NCBI RefSeq assembly: GCF_019423325.1
Contig: NZ_JAHZBQ010000001.1
Location: 496,001 to 560,000 of the forward strand
Origin: Campylobacter sp.
GTDB lineage: Bacteria; Campylobacterota; Campylobacteria; Campylobacterales; Campylobacteraceae
Direction of reading: 5' to 3'
Length of the DNA stretch: 64,000 bases
In this document: positions 26,501 to 34,167 of the stretch, piece after piece
How the letters are laid out: the number at the start of each line of letters is the position of its first letter
How positions within the stretch are numbered: position 1 is the first letter of the stretch
The notes under the pieces: model-generated
Told to the model about the DNA's origin: nothing
What the model saw: only the letters and a program-made list of their open reading frames with translations
Database searches by the model: none
Made by a program: the position numbers and the translations under genes

Positions 26501-28071
26501 TACTTTCCTTCGCCTAAATCTGATTTTATACCCTCTATCTTTGTGCCGTTTAAATTTGTATTGCCGCTAGTAGTTAGAGTAAGCGGCGCATCAGCTTCGG
26601 TAGTGGAATATAGATCGTGAAAATTTATAGAGCCGAAATTCTTAATATCTTTAGCTTTTTTAATGCCGCCGCCGACCCAATTTTCGATATGTAAGGTATT
26701 AGTTTTATCCGTAGGCTTATTGCTACCGTAGATTGTACCGCTTATCGTGCCGCCTCTAAAATTTACGTTGCTATTCTCGACGCTGCCGCTTGTAGCATAG
26801 CCTGCATAGACGTCTCCTGCTATCGTCGTTCTTTCTTTATTGATATAAACGACTGCATTTTTGACGCTTCCTGCGCGTGCGCCATAGACATTACCGCCGA
26901 TATGCACGCCTTTGTTAGAATCGAACGCTCCTAGAGTAACTCTATCGCCGTCCGATTCGCCTGCAATGCCGCTTGCTGCCGCGACATCGCCTTTTACGGT
27001 ACCTTTGTAAAGATCAACTACGCTTCGCGAGCTTGAGGCGCCGCCCAAAGAGCCCGTGACGCTGCCTACGATCACATCGTCGTTGTTGATTTCTACGCGA
27101 TTTGCGCTCATTACGCTAGCACTATTTGCTTGACCGCCTACTACTTGGTAATTTTGCGCTTTTAGCTTTGCGCTTATGGATACGGAGTTTGCGCTAGAGC
27201 TTCCGCTTCCACCCGCTGCGCCCCAAATTCTACCGCTTCCGTTTAGAGTAATAGTGTTTGTGCTGCCATAATAAGGCACCGTTATATTGACGCTATTGTA
27301 GCTGCTTTTTCCCGTGGAGGATTGAGCGCCGAATATATCGAAGCTCCCTCTAAACGTGCCGCCTTTGATAGTTATTCTATTTGATACGGCATCACCGCTG
27401 CCGCTTACTATGCCGCCTACGATTACGTTTGTAACGGAGCCGTTGCCGATAGTACCCCCGTCGATCGTTACGGCGTTAGAGGAGGTTTTTTTGTCCGCTC
27501 CGCTTCTGCCGCCGATGATATTATAATGTCTATTTGAGCTACCGCCGAAGTTATCGGCATTTCCCGTAATTTCGGCGCCGTATTTTACAAAAACCTGATT
27601 TCGCGTCGCTTCGCCTTCGTTACCCGTTTTTGACGCCGCTATGCCTTGCCCGCCCACGACTAAATTTACCTTAGAGCCATTTTCTAAGCTCACGTAATTA
27701 TCTGATACCCCCTTGGCTTCGGCGCCTATTGCAATACCCACGTAGGCGTTTGTGCCTCTAATCGTAAGTCTATTGTTGGAGGCAGAGTTTAACTCGGTAA
27801 AGCCCGCGATCCCGTCGCCACTTCCTCCACCGTAAATCACGCTGCCGGAGTAGTCCGTCCCGCCGCTTACAACGCCCGTAATCGTCGTAATATTGCCATT
27901 TGGGCTAGTGCTTCCGCTGCCGCTAGTATTGCCGCTAAATCCTGCCGAATAGAGGTTATTATGGGTATGGATAAGCGGCGGATTAGAATCTGCATTGCAA
28001 AGCGCTTGTGCGGGTGCTAGTGCGAGCACCGCTGCGAGGCTAAGCATAGAGGAGCAGATGGATTTTTTCAT
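23599..28071 (-). CDS. Large autotransporter with three-module beta-helix passenger
   Basis: 1490 residues. Type Va secreted surface protein. Signal peptide MKKSICSSMLSLAAVLALAPAQA at the N-terminus. The passenger (about 35-1190) is Gly/Asn/Ser-rich with repeated strands such as GSVYGGKASGTASSNTVNL and SVAGTIYG, and carries three similar units whose ends are marked by a TLTTSGNTNLNGT-type motif near residues 499, 885 and 1099. The last ~270 residues form an autotransporter barrel ending in F (AGFEIMF), with YVGGAYEYEFKG near the end. No protease triad (serine) and no RGD were seen, so adhesion or aggregation is more likely than enzymatic activity. Promoter, ribosome site (AAAGGATC) and terminator are clear. 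Long frames on the opposite strand are artefacts of repeats. Confidence 0.93.
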   Translation of the reverse strand: MKKSICSSMLSLAAVLALAPAQALCNADSNPPLIHTHNNLYSAGFSGNTSGSGSTSPNGNITTITGVVSGGTDYSGSVIYGGGSGDGIAGFTELNSASNNRLTIRGTNAYVGIAIGAEAKGVSDNYVSLENGSKVNLVVGGQGIAASKTGNEGEATRNQVFVKYGAEITGNADNFGGSSNRHYNIIGGRSGADKKTSSNAVTIDGGTIGNGSVTNVIVGGIVSGSGDAVSNRITIKGGTFRGSFDIFGAQSSTGKSSYNSVNITVPYYGSTNTITLNGSGRIWGAAGGSGSSSANSVSISAKLKAQNYQVVGGQANSASVMSANRVEINNDDVIVGSVTGSLGGASSSRSVVDLYKGTVKGDVAAASGIAGESDGDRVTLGAFDSNKGVHIGGNVYGARAGSVKNAVVYINKERTTIAGDVYAGYATSGSVENSNVNFRGGTISGTIYGSNKPTDKTNTLHIENWVGGGIKKAKDIKNFGSINFHDLYSTTEADAPLTLTTSGNTNLNGTKIEGIKSDLGEGKYYLIHNSGSGTITRAAQTVQDNQIYTITDKDHYQITGTTIEVENNKNLIMQKGTLTRSWIDPNFDQSELMQNQNSNKAAGATELFGNKGNTVIIKENAGNLGGKNISSGRDDATDGSNSVHDNYAKIKGGSSIGEIDGGYSNSATPQEIYNNHVTFEASGIDVGYVNAGITHSSSGGGNVHDNSVTTNATIIRNSIYGGNTSNGEAKSNIVTINNGSVGAMAVGGKGNSAISNTITLNSVNVGGSVYGGKASGTASSNTVNLNGNTQVAGNVYAAEAASGSNNVVNFRSGSVAGTIYGVSSANASNSGNSLNILSSNSGNGLNARNFANFNKLEFNLASLSEIENDASSSTKKALSLTGSGNTDLSGTDIFVNSSNEFNALNNASYPDGDNKKYTLAYKSGGGKFTGYDPRFKDKGYVTQLNKNYVIKDANTFSRNIGGMHISEDERELYIQKLIKTNESINGDFDADELQKYLGAGGLNGNNIDIGKAGEDKNFNARNIHAAGANNTLNFISGHNVGVISASGSGNTLNIGASNSSPAAVNSLSAKNISGFDRLNFFLPSSIRAGDSVLTLSDPTANTDLSNVSNITAYISGVSGPLSPSSEIHLINKQGSGSLITPNAANMHATLNVGVSLSYSPKIYQSGNYLNLGFDASSAPSARVSSNTKSFAETRAASLASLKSGSELITNYLDKLIPDGHLELFPFAISEAYDLRYETGSHVNSKGYGVAAGLASLTENFAGDILSGVFVEYGKANYDSYLDSGLHADGDSEYIGGGLMLKQNFTSGTYLDASFHVGKISSDYNSNDWTYAIAPGVLAHNEKFDISSTYMATHIGIGQIFDLSQSNKLDVYTKWLYAYTDDADATISSGERYHFDSVTSNRVRAGIRDTINLKDEHNLYVGGAYEYEFKGDAKASTMGLDAPKPSLKGSTGVFEAGYKYDSKNLILSLGGKGYVGKTRGAAINAGFEIMF

Positions 28072-28103
28072 ATATTGATCCTTTAAAATTCATAAAGTTT
28101 GCG

Positions 28104-28132
28104 ATTATACATAAAAATAGATCAGTTTGCAA
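28104..28132 (-). promoter_or_regulatory. Promoter of the autotransporter gene
   Basis: On the minus strand TTGCAA (28132-28127), 17 bases, TATAAT (28109-28104), 32 bases before the ATG. Same -35/-10 sequence and spacing as the promoter at 1884. Confidence 0.7.
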
Positions 28133-28257
28133 TATGAAATTTTAAAGAAGCGCTGGTTAGTCTTTGACAGAGGGGGCTGCGTTTGTAATTTTAAGTAATA
28201 AAAATTTACTCTTTGCGCAGAATAAATTCCTGGCTGAAAAATTTAACCTTTTTTAGT

Positions 28258-28272
28258 GGGGGGGGGGGGGGG
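28258..28272. repeat. 15-base poly-G tract (C15 on the coding strand of the autotransporter)
   Basis: Fifteen uninterrupted G on the plus strand, 126 bases upstream of the autotransporter -35. Homopolymers of this length in Campylobacter are usually slippery and phase variable. No open frame crosses it on either strand, so a transcriptional effect or an unannotated RNA is more likely than translational switching. Confidence 0.85.
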
Positions 28273-28380
28273 TATTTCGAGTGGATTGCAAGTGGTAAAA
28301 AAATCCTAGTAAAGAGATTTTGAGTAAAATTTGAAATAATAAAAATCTGAGCTAAATTTATTTTAGCAATTCCAAACTGC

Positions 28381-28472
28381 AGTAGAATTTATGCAGGGTA
28401 AATTTTAAAAGGACGAAACAAAAGTCTGCGCGCTGCAAAACTCAGTAGAATTTATGCAAGATAATTTTTAAA
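28381..28472. repeat. Pair of ~29-base direct repeats in intergenic DNA
   Basis: AGTAGAATTTATGCA begins both 28381-28409 and 28444-28472; each copy continues into GGGTAAATTTTAAA or AGATAATTTTTAAA. The copies differ at a few bases and start 63 bases apart. The rest of 28273-28654 is A+T-rich without a gene. Confidence 0.6.
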
Positions 28473-28654
28473 CGAGCGGAATTTTATATAAATGCCGTTT
28501 CGCCCGCGAAAAAGCTTTTTTGAAAAATTTAAACAAGCAATATTGCGCGATAAATTTTATGTGATCCATTCTGCAAGAGCTAAAGCATAGCAAGCAGGAG
28601 ATAAAATTTACGTGATAAATCTTGCGTAATAAATTTTAAAATGAGCCGCAAATC

Positions 28655-29458
28655 CTACAAGAAGCTGTAAATTCCATCTAGCAAGAAATATCTTTTATCC
28701 GCAGCGCCGTGATAAAATGGATTAAAGGTCCCTTCGTATGCCTTTTCAAAAAAGCCTTCTTTGCTTAGCTTTATAAGCTCTGCATTGACGAAGTCTAGTA
28801 GCTCTTTATTACCTTTCTGCACGCCAATACCCATGAAATCAGGCTTGCCTAGAGTTTTAAGCGGCACTTCTACCTCGCTATCGACTACCGGATATGCCAT
28901 CGCGATTAGATTATCGGTCGCGTAGGCGTCCACGTCGCCGTCTTTTAGCATGCGGTAGCACTCTCTGGCGATCTTGCAAAATGTAAAATTTCCAAAACCC
29001 TCTTGTTTAAAAAATGCCTCGCCCGTACCGCCGCTTTCGAGTAAAATTCTCTTCTCTTTCAGATCGGCTAAGGATTTTATTCTATCGGCTTTGCGGGTTA
29101 AAACCCCAAGATTTACTGAAAAATACGGTGTTGAAAAATCGATCTGCTGCGCGCGTTCAGGCGTAATGGTAATCGTAGCGATGACGATATCTACGCGGTT
29201 GTTTACTAGTGCTGGAATTCTATCCTCGACCTTCATCGGCACAAGCTCGATTCTGCCGCCTTTTTCGCCGAAAAGATCATTTGCTATGGCCTGCGCCATC
29301 GTAACCTCAAAACCCTCAAAAGTTCCATCGTTCAGCTCGCTAAAAGGAGGCTGTCCGTCGTAAACGCCGATGCGAACGACGCCTTTTGATCTAATCTGTT
29401 CCAAACTATCGGCGAAAGCAACGATAAATGGTAGTAACATTGCAAGAAGCAATTTCAT
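28655..29458 (-). CDS. Periplasmic amino-acid-binding protein (SBP_bac_3), copy 1
   Basis: 267 residues with a signal peptide (MKLLLAMLLPFIVAFA) and no lipobox, hence a soluble periplasmic protein. Family signatures: SKGVVRIGVYDGQPPFSELN (residues ~24-43), GFEVTMAQAIANDLFG (~48), VDIVIATITITPERAQQIDFS (~83-103), GGTGEAFF (~147). Resembles PEB1/CjaA-type binders of Asp/Glu or Cys. Two cysteines near 158 and 163 may form a disulfide conserved in the other copies. The last gene of a three-copy array; no permease or ATPase is adjacent. C-terminal DKRYFLLDGIYSFL is shared by all copies. Confidence 0.88.
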   Translation of the reverse strand: MKLLLAMLLPFIVAFADSLEQIRSKGVVRIGVYDGQPPFSELNDGTFEGFEVTMAQAIANDLFGEKGGRIELVPMKVEDRIPALVNNRVDIVIATITITPERAQQIDFSTPYFSVNLGVLTRKADRIKSLADLKEKRILLESGGTGEAFFKQEGFGNFTFCKIARECYRMLKDGDVDAYATDNLIAMAYPVVDSEVEVPLKTLGKPDFMGIGVQKGNKELLDFVNAELIKLSKEGFFEKAYEGTFNPFYHGAADKRYFLLDGIYSFL

Positions 29459-29558
29459 GGCAAATCCTTAAATTTAATCTCTTTTCCGCTTTCAAACTAA
29501 GCAGGAAATTTTATTTGCTAAAATTTTAAAAGCCGAACCCAAAATTTAAAGCAAGCTA

Positions 29559-30365
29559 TTAGAGTATATTATAAATTCCATCTAGCAGAAAATATTTCTT
29601 ATCCACCGTACCGCGATAGAATGGATCAAAGCTCTGCTCGTAGGCCTTTTTGAAAAAGCCCTCTTTGCTCAGCTTAATGAGCTCTGCATTGACGAAATCA
29701 AGCAGTTCTTTATTATCTTTTTGCACGCCGATGCCTATAAAATCGCTCGGCCCTAAATTTTTAAACGGCACTTCCAATATATCGTCGATGACGGAATATG
29801 CAAGCACGATGAGATTATCATTTATATAGCCGTCCGCATCGCCATTTCGAATCATTTCGTAGCATTCCTTAGCCGAAGCGCAATGGCCTAAATTTTTAAA
29901 TCCTTTGTTTTTGAAAAATCTCTCTGCTACTGTCGCGTCGCCTTCGAATACGATCTTTTTATCATGAAGCTGCGCGATATCGGTAAAAGCGTCGGCTTTG
30001 CGCGTTAATACGCCCAAATTTACGGAGAGGTAGGGGAGGGAGAAATCGATCTTTCTTTTTCGTTCGTTTGTGATGCTAAATAGACCGATCACCAAATCAA
30101 GCTTATTTGCCTCTAAAAATGGAATTCTATCATTTACGCTTAGTGGGATGAACTCGATTTTGCCCTCTTTTTTGCCGAAAATTTCTTTAGCAATAGCGTT
30201 TGCAAGATCGATTTCAAATCCTTCAAATTTGCCGCCATTAGACTCGCAAAGCGGTGGATGGGCGTCGCGCACTCCGATGCGAATGACGCCGTTTTGTCTA
30301 ATTTGATCTAGGCTATCGGCAAAAAGCGCCGCACAAAATAGAACCGCTATAAAAAGTAGTTTCAT
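29559..30365 (-). CDS. Periplasmic amino-acid-binding protein (SBP_bac_3), copy 2
   Basis: 268 residues. Signal peptide MKLLFIAVLFCAALFADS. Same architecture as its neighbours: QNGVIRIGVRDAHPPLCES (about 24-42), EGFEIDLANAIAKEIFG, LDLVIGLFSITNERKRKIDFSLPYL, and DKKYFLLDGIYNIL at the end. It differs in pocket positions: LFSIT replaces TITIT and GDATVAERFF replaces GSGTTAENFL, suggesting a changed ligand. Separated by 100 bases from copy 1 and 94 from copy 3, each gap carrying a ribosome site (AAGGACATAAA here). Origin by tandem duplication is clear from shared length and C-terminus. Confidence 0.88.
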   Translation of the reverse strand: MKLLFIAVLFCAALFADSLDQIRQNGVIRIGVRDAHPPLCESNGGKFEGFEIDLANAIAKEIFGKKEGKIEFIPLSVNDRIPFLEANKLDLVIGLFSITNERKRKIDFSLPYLSVNLGVLTRKADAFTDIAQLHDKKIVFEGDATVAERFFKNKGFKNLGHCASAKECYEMIRNGDADGYINDNLIVLAYSVIDDILEVPFKNLGPSDFIGIGVQKDNKELLDFVNAELIKLSKEGFFKKAYEQSFDPFYRGTVDKKYFLLDGIYNIL

Positions 30366-30459
30366 TTTATGTCCTTAAAATGGGATTTCGCATATTATCC
30401 GCTTATAATAAATGATGTTTTAGTCGAAGGCGTTAGATAAAACACTGCTAAATTCCGTC

Positions 30460-31269
30460 CTAAAATATAGCATAGAGCCCATCTAGTAAGAAATATTTTT
30501 TATCTGCAGCGCCTTGATAAAATGGCTTGAAAGTTTCATCGTAAGAACGTTCGAAAAAGCCCTGCTTGCTAAGTGTAACAAGCTCTTTATTTATCAGATC
30601 AAGCAATTCGGTATTGCCTTTGCGCACCCCGATGCCTAAGAATTCCGGATTACCTAGATTTTGGATTGCTACTTCTAAGTTGTCGTCGATAATGGAATAA
30701 GCTAGTACAATGAGATTATCGTTAACGTAAGCATCGGCTTTGCCTTGTTTAAGCATATCGTAGCATTCGGTAGTAATGGAGCAATGGATTAGATTGTGGA
30801 TTTTATTTTTATACAAAAAATTTTCTGCTGTAGTCCCGCTACCCTCTACTAGGACCTTTTTGTTTGAAAGATCGTCTATACTTTTGATGCCATCGCTTTT
30901 ACGCGTCAAAACTCCCAAGCTCATCGAGAAATATGGATAAGAAAAGTCGATTTGCCTTTTTCTATCTTGCGTTATCGTGATGGTCGCGACTGCAAGATCT
31001 ACCTTATCGTTTTGTAATGCAGAGATCCTATCGCTGGCGTTTAAAGGGACGAACTCGACTCTACCGCGCTTATCACCGAATATGCTCTTAGCTATAGCAT
31101 CTGCAAGGTTGATTTCAAAGCCTTCGAAATTACCACTTTTTTCATCACTAAAAGGTGGCCTACCATCACGAACACCGATTTTAACGACTCCGGCAGATCT
31201 GATCTGCTCCAAACTGCCCGCAAAAACATTGCTGCAAAGCGTAAAAATAATGCAAAAAAGTAGCTTCAT
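30460..31269 (-). CDS. Periplasmic amino-acid-binding protein (SBP_bac_3), copy 3
   Basis: 269 residues, first in transcription order. Signal peptide MKLLFCIIFTLCSNVFAGS; the Cys residues are inside the hydrophobic core, not in a lipobox position. Conserved blocks: SAGVVKIGVRDGRPPFSDE, GFEINLADAIAKSIFG, DLAVATITITQDRKRQIDFSYPYF, GSGTTAENFLY, DKKYFLLDGLYAIF. Closer to copy 1 in the TITIT loop, closer to copy 2 in the NDNLIVLAYSIIDDNLEV segment. All three lack a transport partner nearby and presumably feed a shared permease elsewhere. Confidence 0.88.
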   Translation of the reverse strand: MKLLFCIIFTLCSNVFAGSLEQIRSAGVVKIGVRDGRPPFSDEKSGNFEGFEINLADAIAKSIFGDKRGRVEFVPLNASDRISALQNDKVDLAVATITITQDRKRQIDFSYPYFSMSLGVLTRKSDGIKSIDDLSNKKVLVEGSGTTAENFLYKNKIHNLIHCSITTECYDMLKQGKADAYVNDNLIVLAYSIIDDNLEVAIQNLGNPEFLGIGVRKGNTELLDLINKELVTLSKQGFFERSYDETFKPFYQGAADKKYFLLDGLYAIF

Positions 31270-31681
31270 AAACTATCCTTTTCTTAAATTTAATATTATC
31301 TCTTAGATATTGCGTGATTTTACCCTAAAATAGTTAAACATAACTTCAATTACATAATACGGATTGCTAAATCGGTAGTAAGAGAACGAGATTAGAATTT
31401 AAGAAACGATAGATAAATTTTATGAAGTGAAATTTAGCCGTAGCGAAATGTGGCGCAGGAAAGTATAAGCTTTGATTAAAATTTATCTATCGTAATTTAC
31501 GGTGCAGTTTTTACTGTATCGGCATAGAATTTTAATTTGGAATTCATCCATCATACCTGCTTGCTTTTCGAGCTAGAATTTTTACGTCTTGCCTACGTGC
31601 CGCATATTTCGCAATAAAATTTTAAAATTTGCTTGGGTTGAAATGCTGTTTTGTGTTATAGAATTTTGCGGTATTTTAAAA
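31270..31681. other. 412-base non-coding gap
   Basis: Holds the promoter region of the binding-protein array and AAATTT/GAATTT-rich filler. No gene or structure recognised. Confidence 0.5.
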
Positions 31682-32185
31682 CTATTTTTCGCCAACTTCT
31701 ACGATTTTGCTTAGCACGTATTGTTCTAGCTCGCGCCTAGGCACGTCATTTTTGAGCGCTTCGTTGTAGATATTTTCGACTATGCGGCTATATTTTTCGT
31801 AAGGAAAGTAGAGGAAATGGTTCGCCCAAGCGCGTTTGATGAGCTCGTGAGTAAGCTTTTTTCTAGCCCACGCTTTAAAGCAATCAAAGCCGATAAAAAC
31901 CGCAGATGTTGCTATGATCGTAAATAAAATGGAGAAGTGAAAGTCGATCTTTTCAAACATCGCGTGCGTCAGCGTTATCAGAAACATAACGCAGACGAAT
32001 GCGAAGCAAGCGAAGATAACGTAGGATTTGCCGTAGTTAAATTTAAAATTTAGCTTCGAAGGATCGACGAGCATTCCGTCGTTAAACTCGGCGTTGGCTT
32101 CGAGCAGATCACGGAAAAGCACGGGTTTATGCGATACATGAAACATAATATCTAAAAGTCTATCTTTAAAATTTGATTTATCCAT
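31682..32185 (-). CDS. Hypothetical protein with two membrane segments
   Basis: 167 residues. Residues ~50-72 (VIFACFAFVCVMFLITLTHAMF) and ~78-97 (FSILFTIIATSAVFIGFDCF) are hydrophobic; the ends are soluble, with a charged C-terminal helix (KNDVPRRELEQYVLSKIVEV). No known motif. It has a GGAGCTCC-type ribosome site and lies divergent from the aminotransferase gene by 83 bases. Function unknown. Confidence 0.65.
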   Translation of the reverse strand: MDKSNFKDRLLDIMFHVSHKPVLFRDLLEANAEFNDGMLVDPSKLNFKFNYGKSYVIFACFAFVCVMFLITLTHAMFEKIDFHFSILFTIIATSAVFIGFDCFKAWARKKLTHELIKRAWANHFLYFPYEKYSRIVENIYNEALKNDVPRRELEQYVLSKIVEVGEK

Positions 32186-32268
32186 CGGAGCTCCTTCGAT
32201 TTTTGCGGCATTATATCTTAAATTAAATTGTTATAAGATAAAATAGCGCGAAATTTCAAGGAGCGATT

Positions 32269-33147
32269 ATGTTTGAAATCAGCGGAATGAGCGGCGATGA
32301 GATAGTTTATATTAACGGCAAATTTTGCAAAGCCAAAGAGGCTGCGATAAGCCCTTTTGATCGCGGTTTCGTGCTTGGAGACGGCATCTATGAAGTAGCA
32401 CCCGTGGTAAATTCTAAAATTTGCGACAGAGCGGATTTTTGGGAGCGCTTTGAGCGTAGCGCCGCGCAGATCGAGCTAAAGATCCCGTATTCTCGCGAAA
32501 AATATGAGGAAATTTTATATGAGCTCATCGCGCAGGGCGGCGTGAGCGAGGGCGCTTTCTACACTCAGATCACAAGAGGTGCGGCTATGCGCGATTTTGA
32601 CTACGTCCGCGGCATAGAACCTAGCGTCTTTGCTTTTGTGTATCATACGCAAATTTTTGATAATCCGCTCGCAAAAGAGGGGATCGAGATCGTAAGCCTG
32701 CCCGAGATCCGCTGGCATAGGCGCGATATAAAATCGATCTCGCTTCTCGCGCAGTGCATCTTAAAGCACGAGGCCCACAAGGCGGGCGCTTATGAGTGCT
32801 TTTTGATCGAGGACGGGCTAGTTACCGAGTGTTCGAGCTCCAGCGCGTTTATCATCAAAGATGACGTCCTTATCACGCGGCCGCTTTCAAACGACATACT
32901 GCCCGGCATCCGCCGCAAGGTGATCTTAGGCCTTGCCGAGCAGGCGGGACTTCGTGTGGAACAACGAGCGTTTGGAATGAGCGAGGTTTATGAAGCCGAT
33001 GAAGCCTTTATCAGCGCGGCGACGCTGATGGTGCTGCCGATCGTAAAGGCAGACGGCAGAGCGATCGGGGGCGGCACAGTCGGTAAATACGTACCGCGCC
33101 TGCGCGAGATGTACGCCGCGCGGCTAAGAGCCGAAGCGGGACTGTAA
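32269..33147 (+). CDS. Class IV aminotransferase, D-amino-acid transaminase-like
   Basis: 292 residues. PLP fold-type IV enzyme. Motifs: SPFDRGFVLGDGIYEV (residues ~24-39), RWHRRDIKSISLLAQ with the PLP-binding lysine near 153, and the EDGLVTECSSSSAFII segment (about 183-198). The RW.R.DIKS...N/Q-L arrangement is that of D-alanine transaminase (Dat), which interconverts D-Ala and D-Glu for peptidoglycan; branched-chain aminotransferase or aminodeoxychorismate lyase are less likely. CAAGGAG precedes the ATG; a second in-frame ATG at 32287 is possible. Ends convergently with the DUF3137 gene. Confidence 0.82.
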   Translation: MFEISGMSGDEIVYINGKFCKAKEAAISPFDRGFVLGDGIYEVAPVVNSKICDRADFWERFERSAAQIELKIPYSREKYEEILYELIAQGGVSEGAFYTQITRGAAMRDFDYVRGIEPSVFAFVYHTQIFDNPLAKEGIEIVSLPEIRWHRRDIKSISLLAQCILKHEAHKAGAYECFLIEDGLVTECSSSSAFIIKDDVLITRPLSNDILPGIRRKVILGLAEQAGLRVEQRAFGMSEVYEADEAFISAATLMVLPIVKADGRAIGGGTVGKYVPRLREMYAARLRAEAGL

Positions 33148-33163
33148 TAGGGCGGTCAAATTT

Positions 33164-33191
33164 AGCCCGTTAAATTTAAACTATGCGGGCT
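33164..33191. terminator. Possible bidirectional terminator between convergent genes
   Basis: AGCCCG (33164-33169) pairs with CGGGCT (33186-33191) across an A+T-rich loop in the 46-base gap between two converging genes. Flanking T content is moderate. Confidence 0.4.
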
Positions 33192-33193
33192 GA

Positions 33194-34159
33194 TTAAATT
33201 TTGCTTTCTAGCTCCCCGGTTATGTGACCCAGCTCGCTTACTAATTCTAAAATTTCAGACAGTTCGTATTGATGAGCATACGCTGTTCCGGTTGTCGGAG
33301 GTATGCTAAATAGCTCTGTTTCAAAGCGGTTCGGCGCGCCGTTTAGAAATAGGTAAAATTTATTATCCATAAACGCCGCACTTATGCTAAATTTATAGTA
33401 GCATCGCTTTAGCTCGTTTAGTCGCTCCATCAGCGCGGGCGTCAATAGATATCGAGCTTCGACCTTGTCATCAGTAAACACGCGAAATTCGCTATTAAAA
33501 ATGACATTGTCCATTAGCTCCTTCTCGCCTAAAATTTTTGTATTTAGCTCGCGGCTCGCCAAGATGGTTTTGGCGTAAAATCTCTTGCCGAATTCGCATA
33601 TCAGCACGCTGCCGTTAAAATCCATATACGCATCATATAAGCTCATTGCAAGCGAAGCTAGCTTCACATAGGTATTGTCTATGCCCAGATCGTAGTTCTT
33701 TTTGATTCTAATCGCCTCGCTAAGGCTAAATTTTACCCCATCCCATTCGCCTTTTATCTCATCTTCGCTGATAAAATCGGAGTTTGCAAAGATTCCCGCT
33801 CGCCTGAATTCCTTCGCGCTTATGCCGCGGCCTGGCGAATAAGTAAGCTGCGGATACGCCTGCGAGATCGCCGTGCGCACCAAAACTTTTTTGTAAAATA
33901 GTTTATATTCATAAGCGGCGTCTGCAATGCCGTCGTAAATGCAAGCAACATAAATAATCAAAAGCACCGCGTAGATAAGATAAACTTCGATCATCTTGTA
34001 ATCCGTATCATCGTCTGTTTTAAATACCGCATCGATCGCAAACATCACGATAAATGGGAACAGATACAAAAATACTATCTTGGCATAGATCATCACTACC
34101 TTGCAAATACACTTTTTTTGTTTGGCTCTACTTAGCGCTATCGCCCTGTCTAGTTGCAT
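33194..34159 (-). CDS. DUF3137-family membrane protein
   Basis: 321 residues. Two N-terminal hydrophobic helices (about 26-46 and 58-76) are followed by a cytosolic domain with YSPGRGISAKEFRRAGIFAN (about 106-125) and DEIKGEWDGVKFSLSEA (about 132-148), the pattern of DUF3137 proteins (GISEEEFxxSGLF ... GKIGGVPFRFSE). The role of this family is not established. It is 8 bases downstream of the helicase gene on the same strand, so the two are probably co-transcribed. Confidence 0.75.
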   Translation of the reverse strand: MQLDRAIALSRAKQKKCICKVVMIYAKIVFLYLFPFIVMFAIDAVFKTDDDTDYKMIEVYLIYAVLLIIYVACIYDGIADAAYEYKLFYKKVLVRTAISQAYPQLTYSPGRGISAKEFRRAGIFANSDFISEDEIKGEWDGVKFSLSEAIRIKKNYDLGIDNTYVKLASLAMSLYDAYMDFNGSVLICEFGKRFYAKTILASRELNTKILGEKELMDNVIFNSEFRVFTDDKVEARYLLTPALMERLNELKRCYYKFSISAAFMDNKFYLFLNGAPNRFETELFSIPPTTGTAYAHQYELSEILELVSELGHITGELESKI

Positions 34160-34167
34160 GCGTTTCC

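Noticed and set aside
28200..28300. Phase-variable gene spanning the poly-G tract
   Set aside because: All six frames meet stops close to the tract, so no gene is interrupted; kept only as an intergenic repeat.
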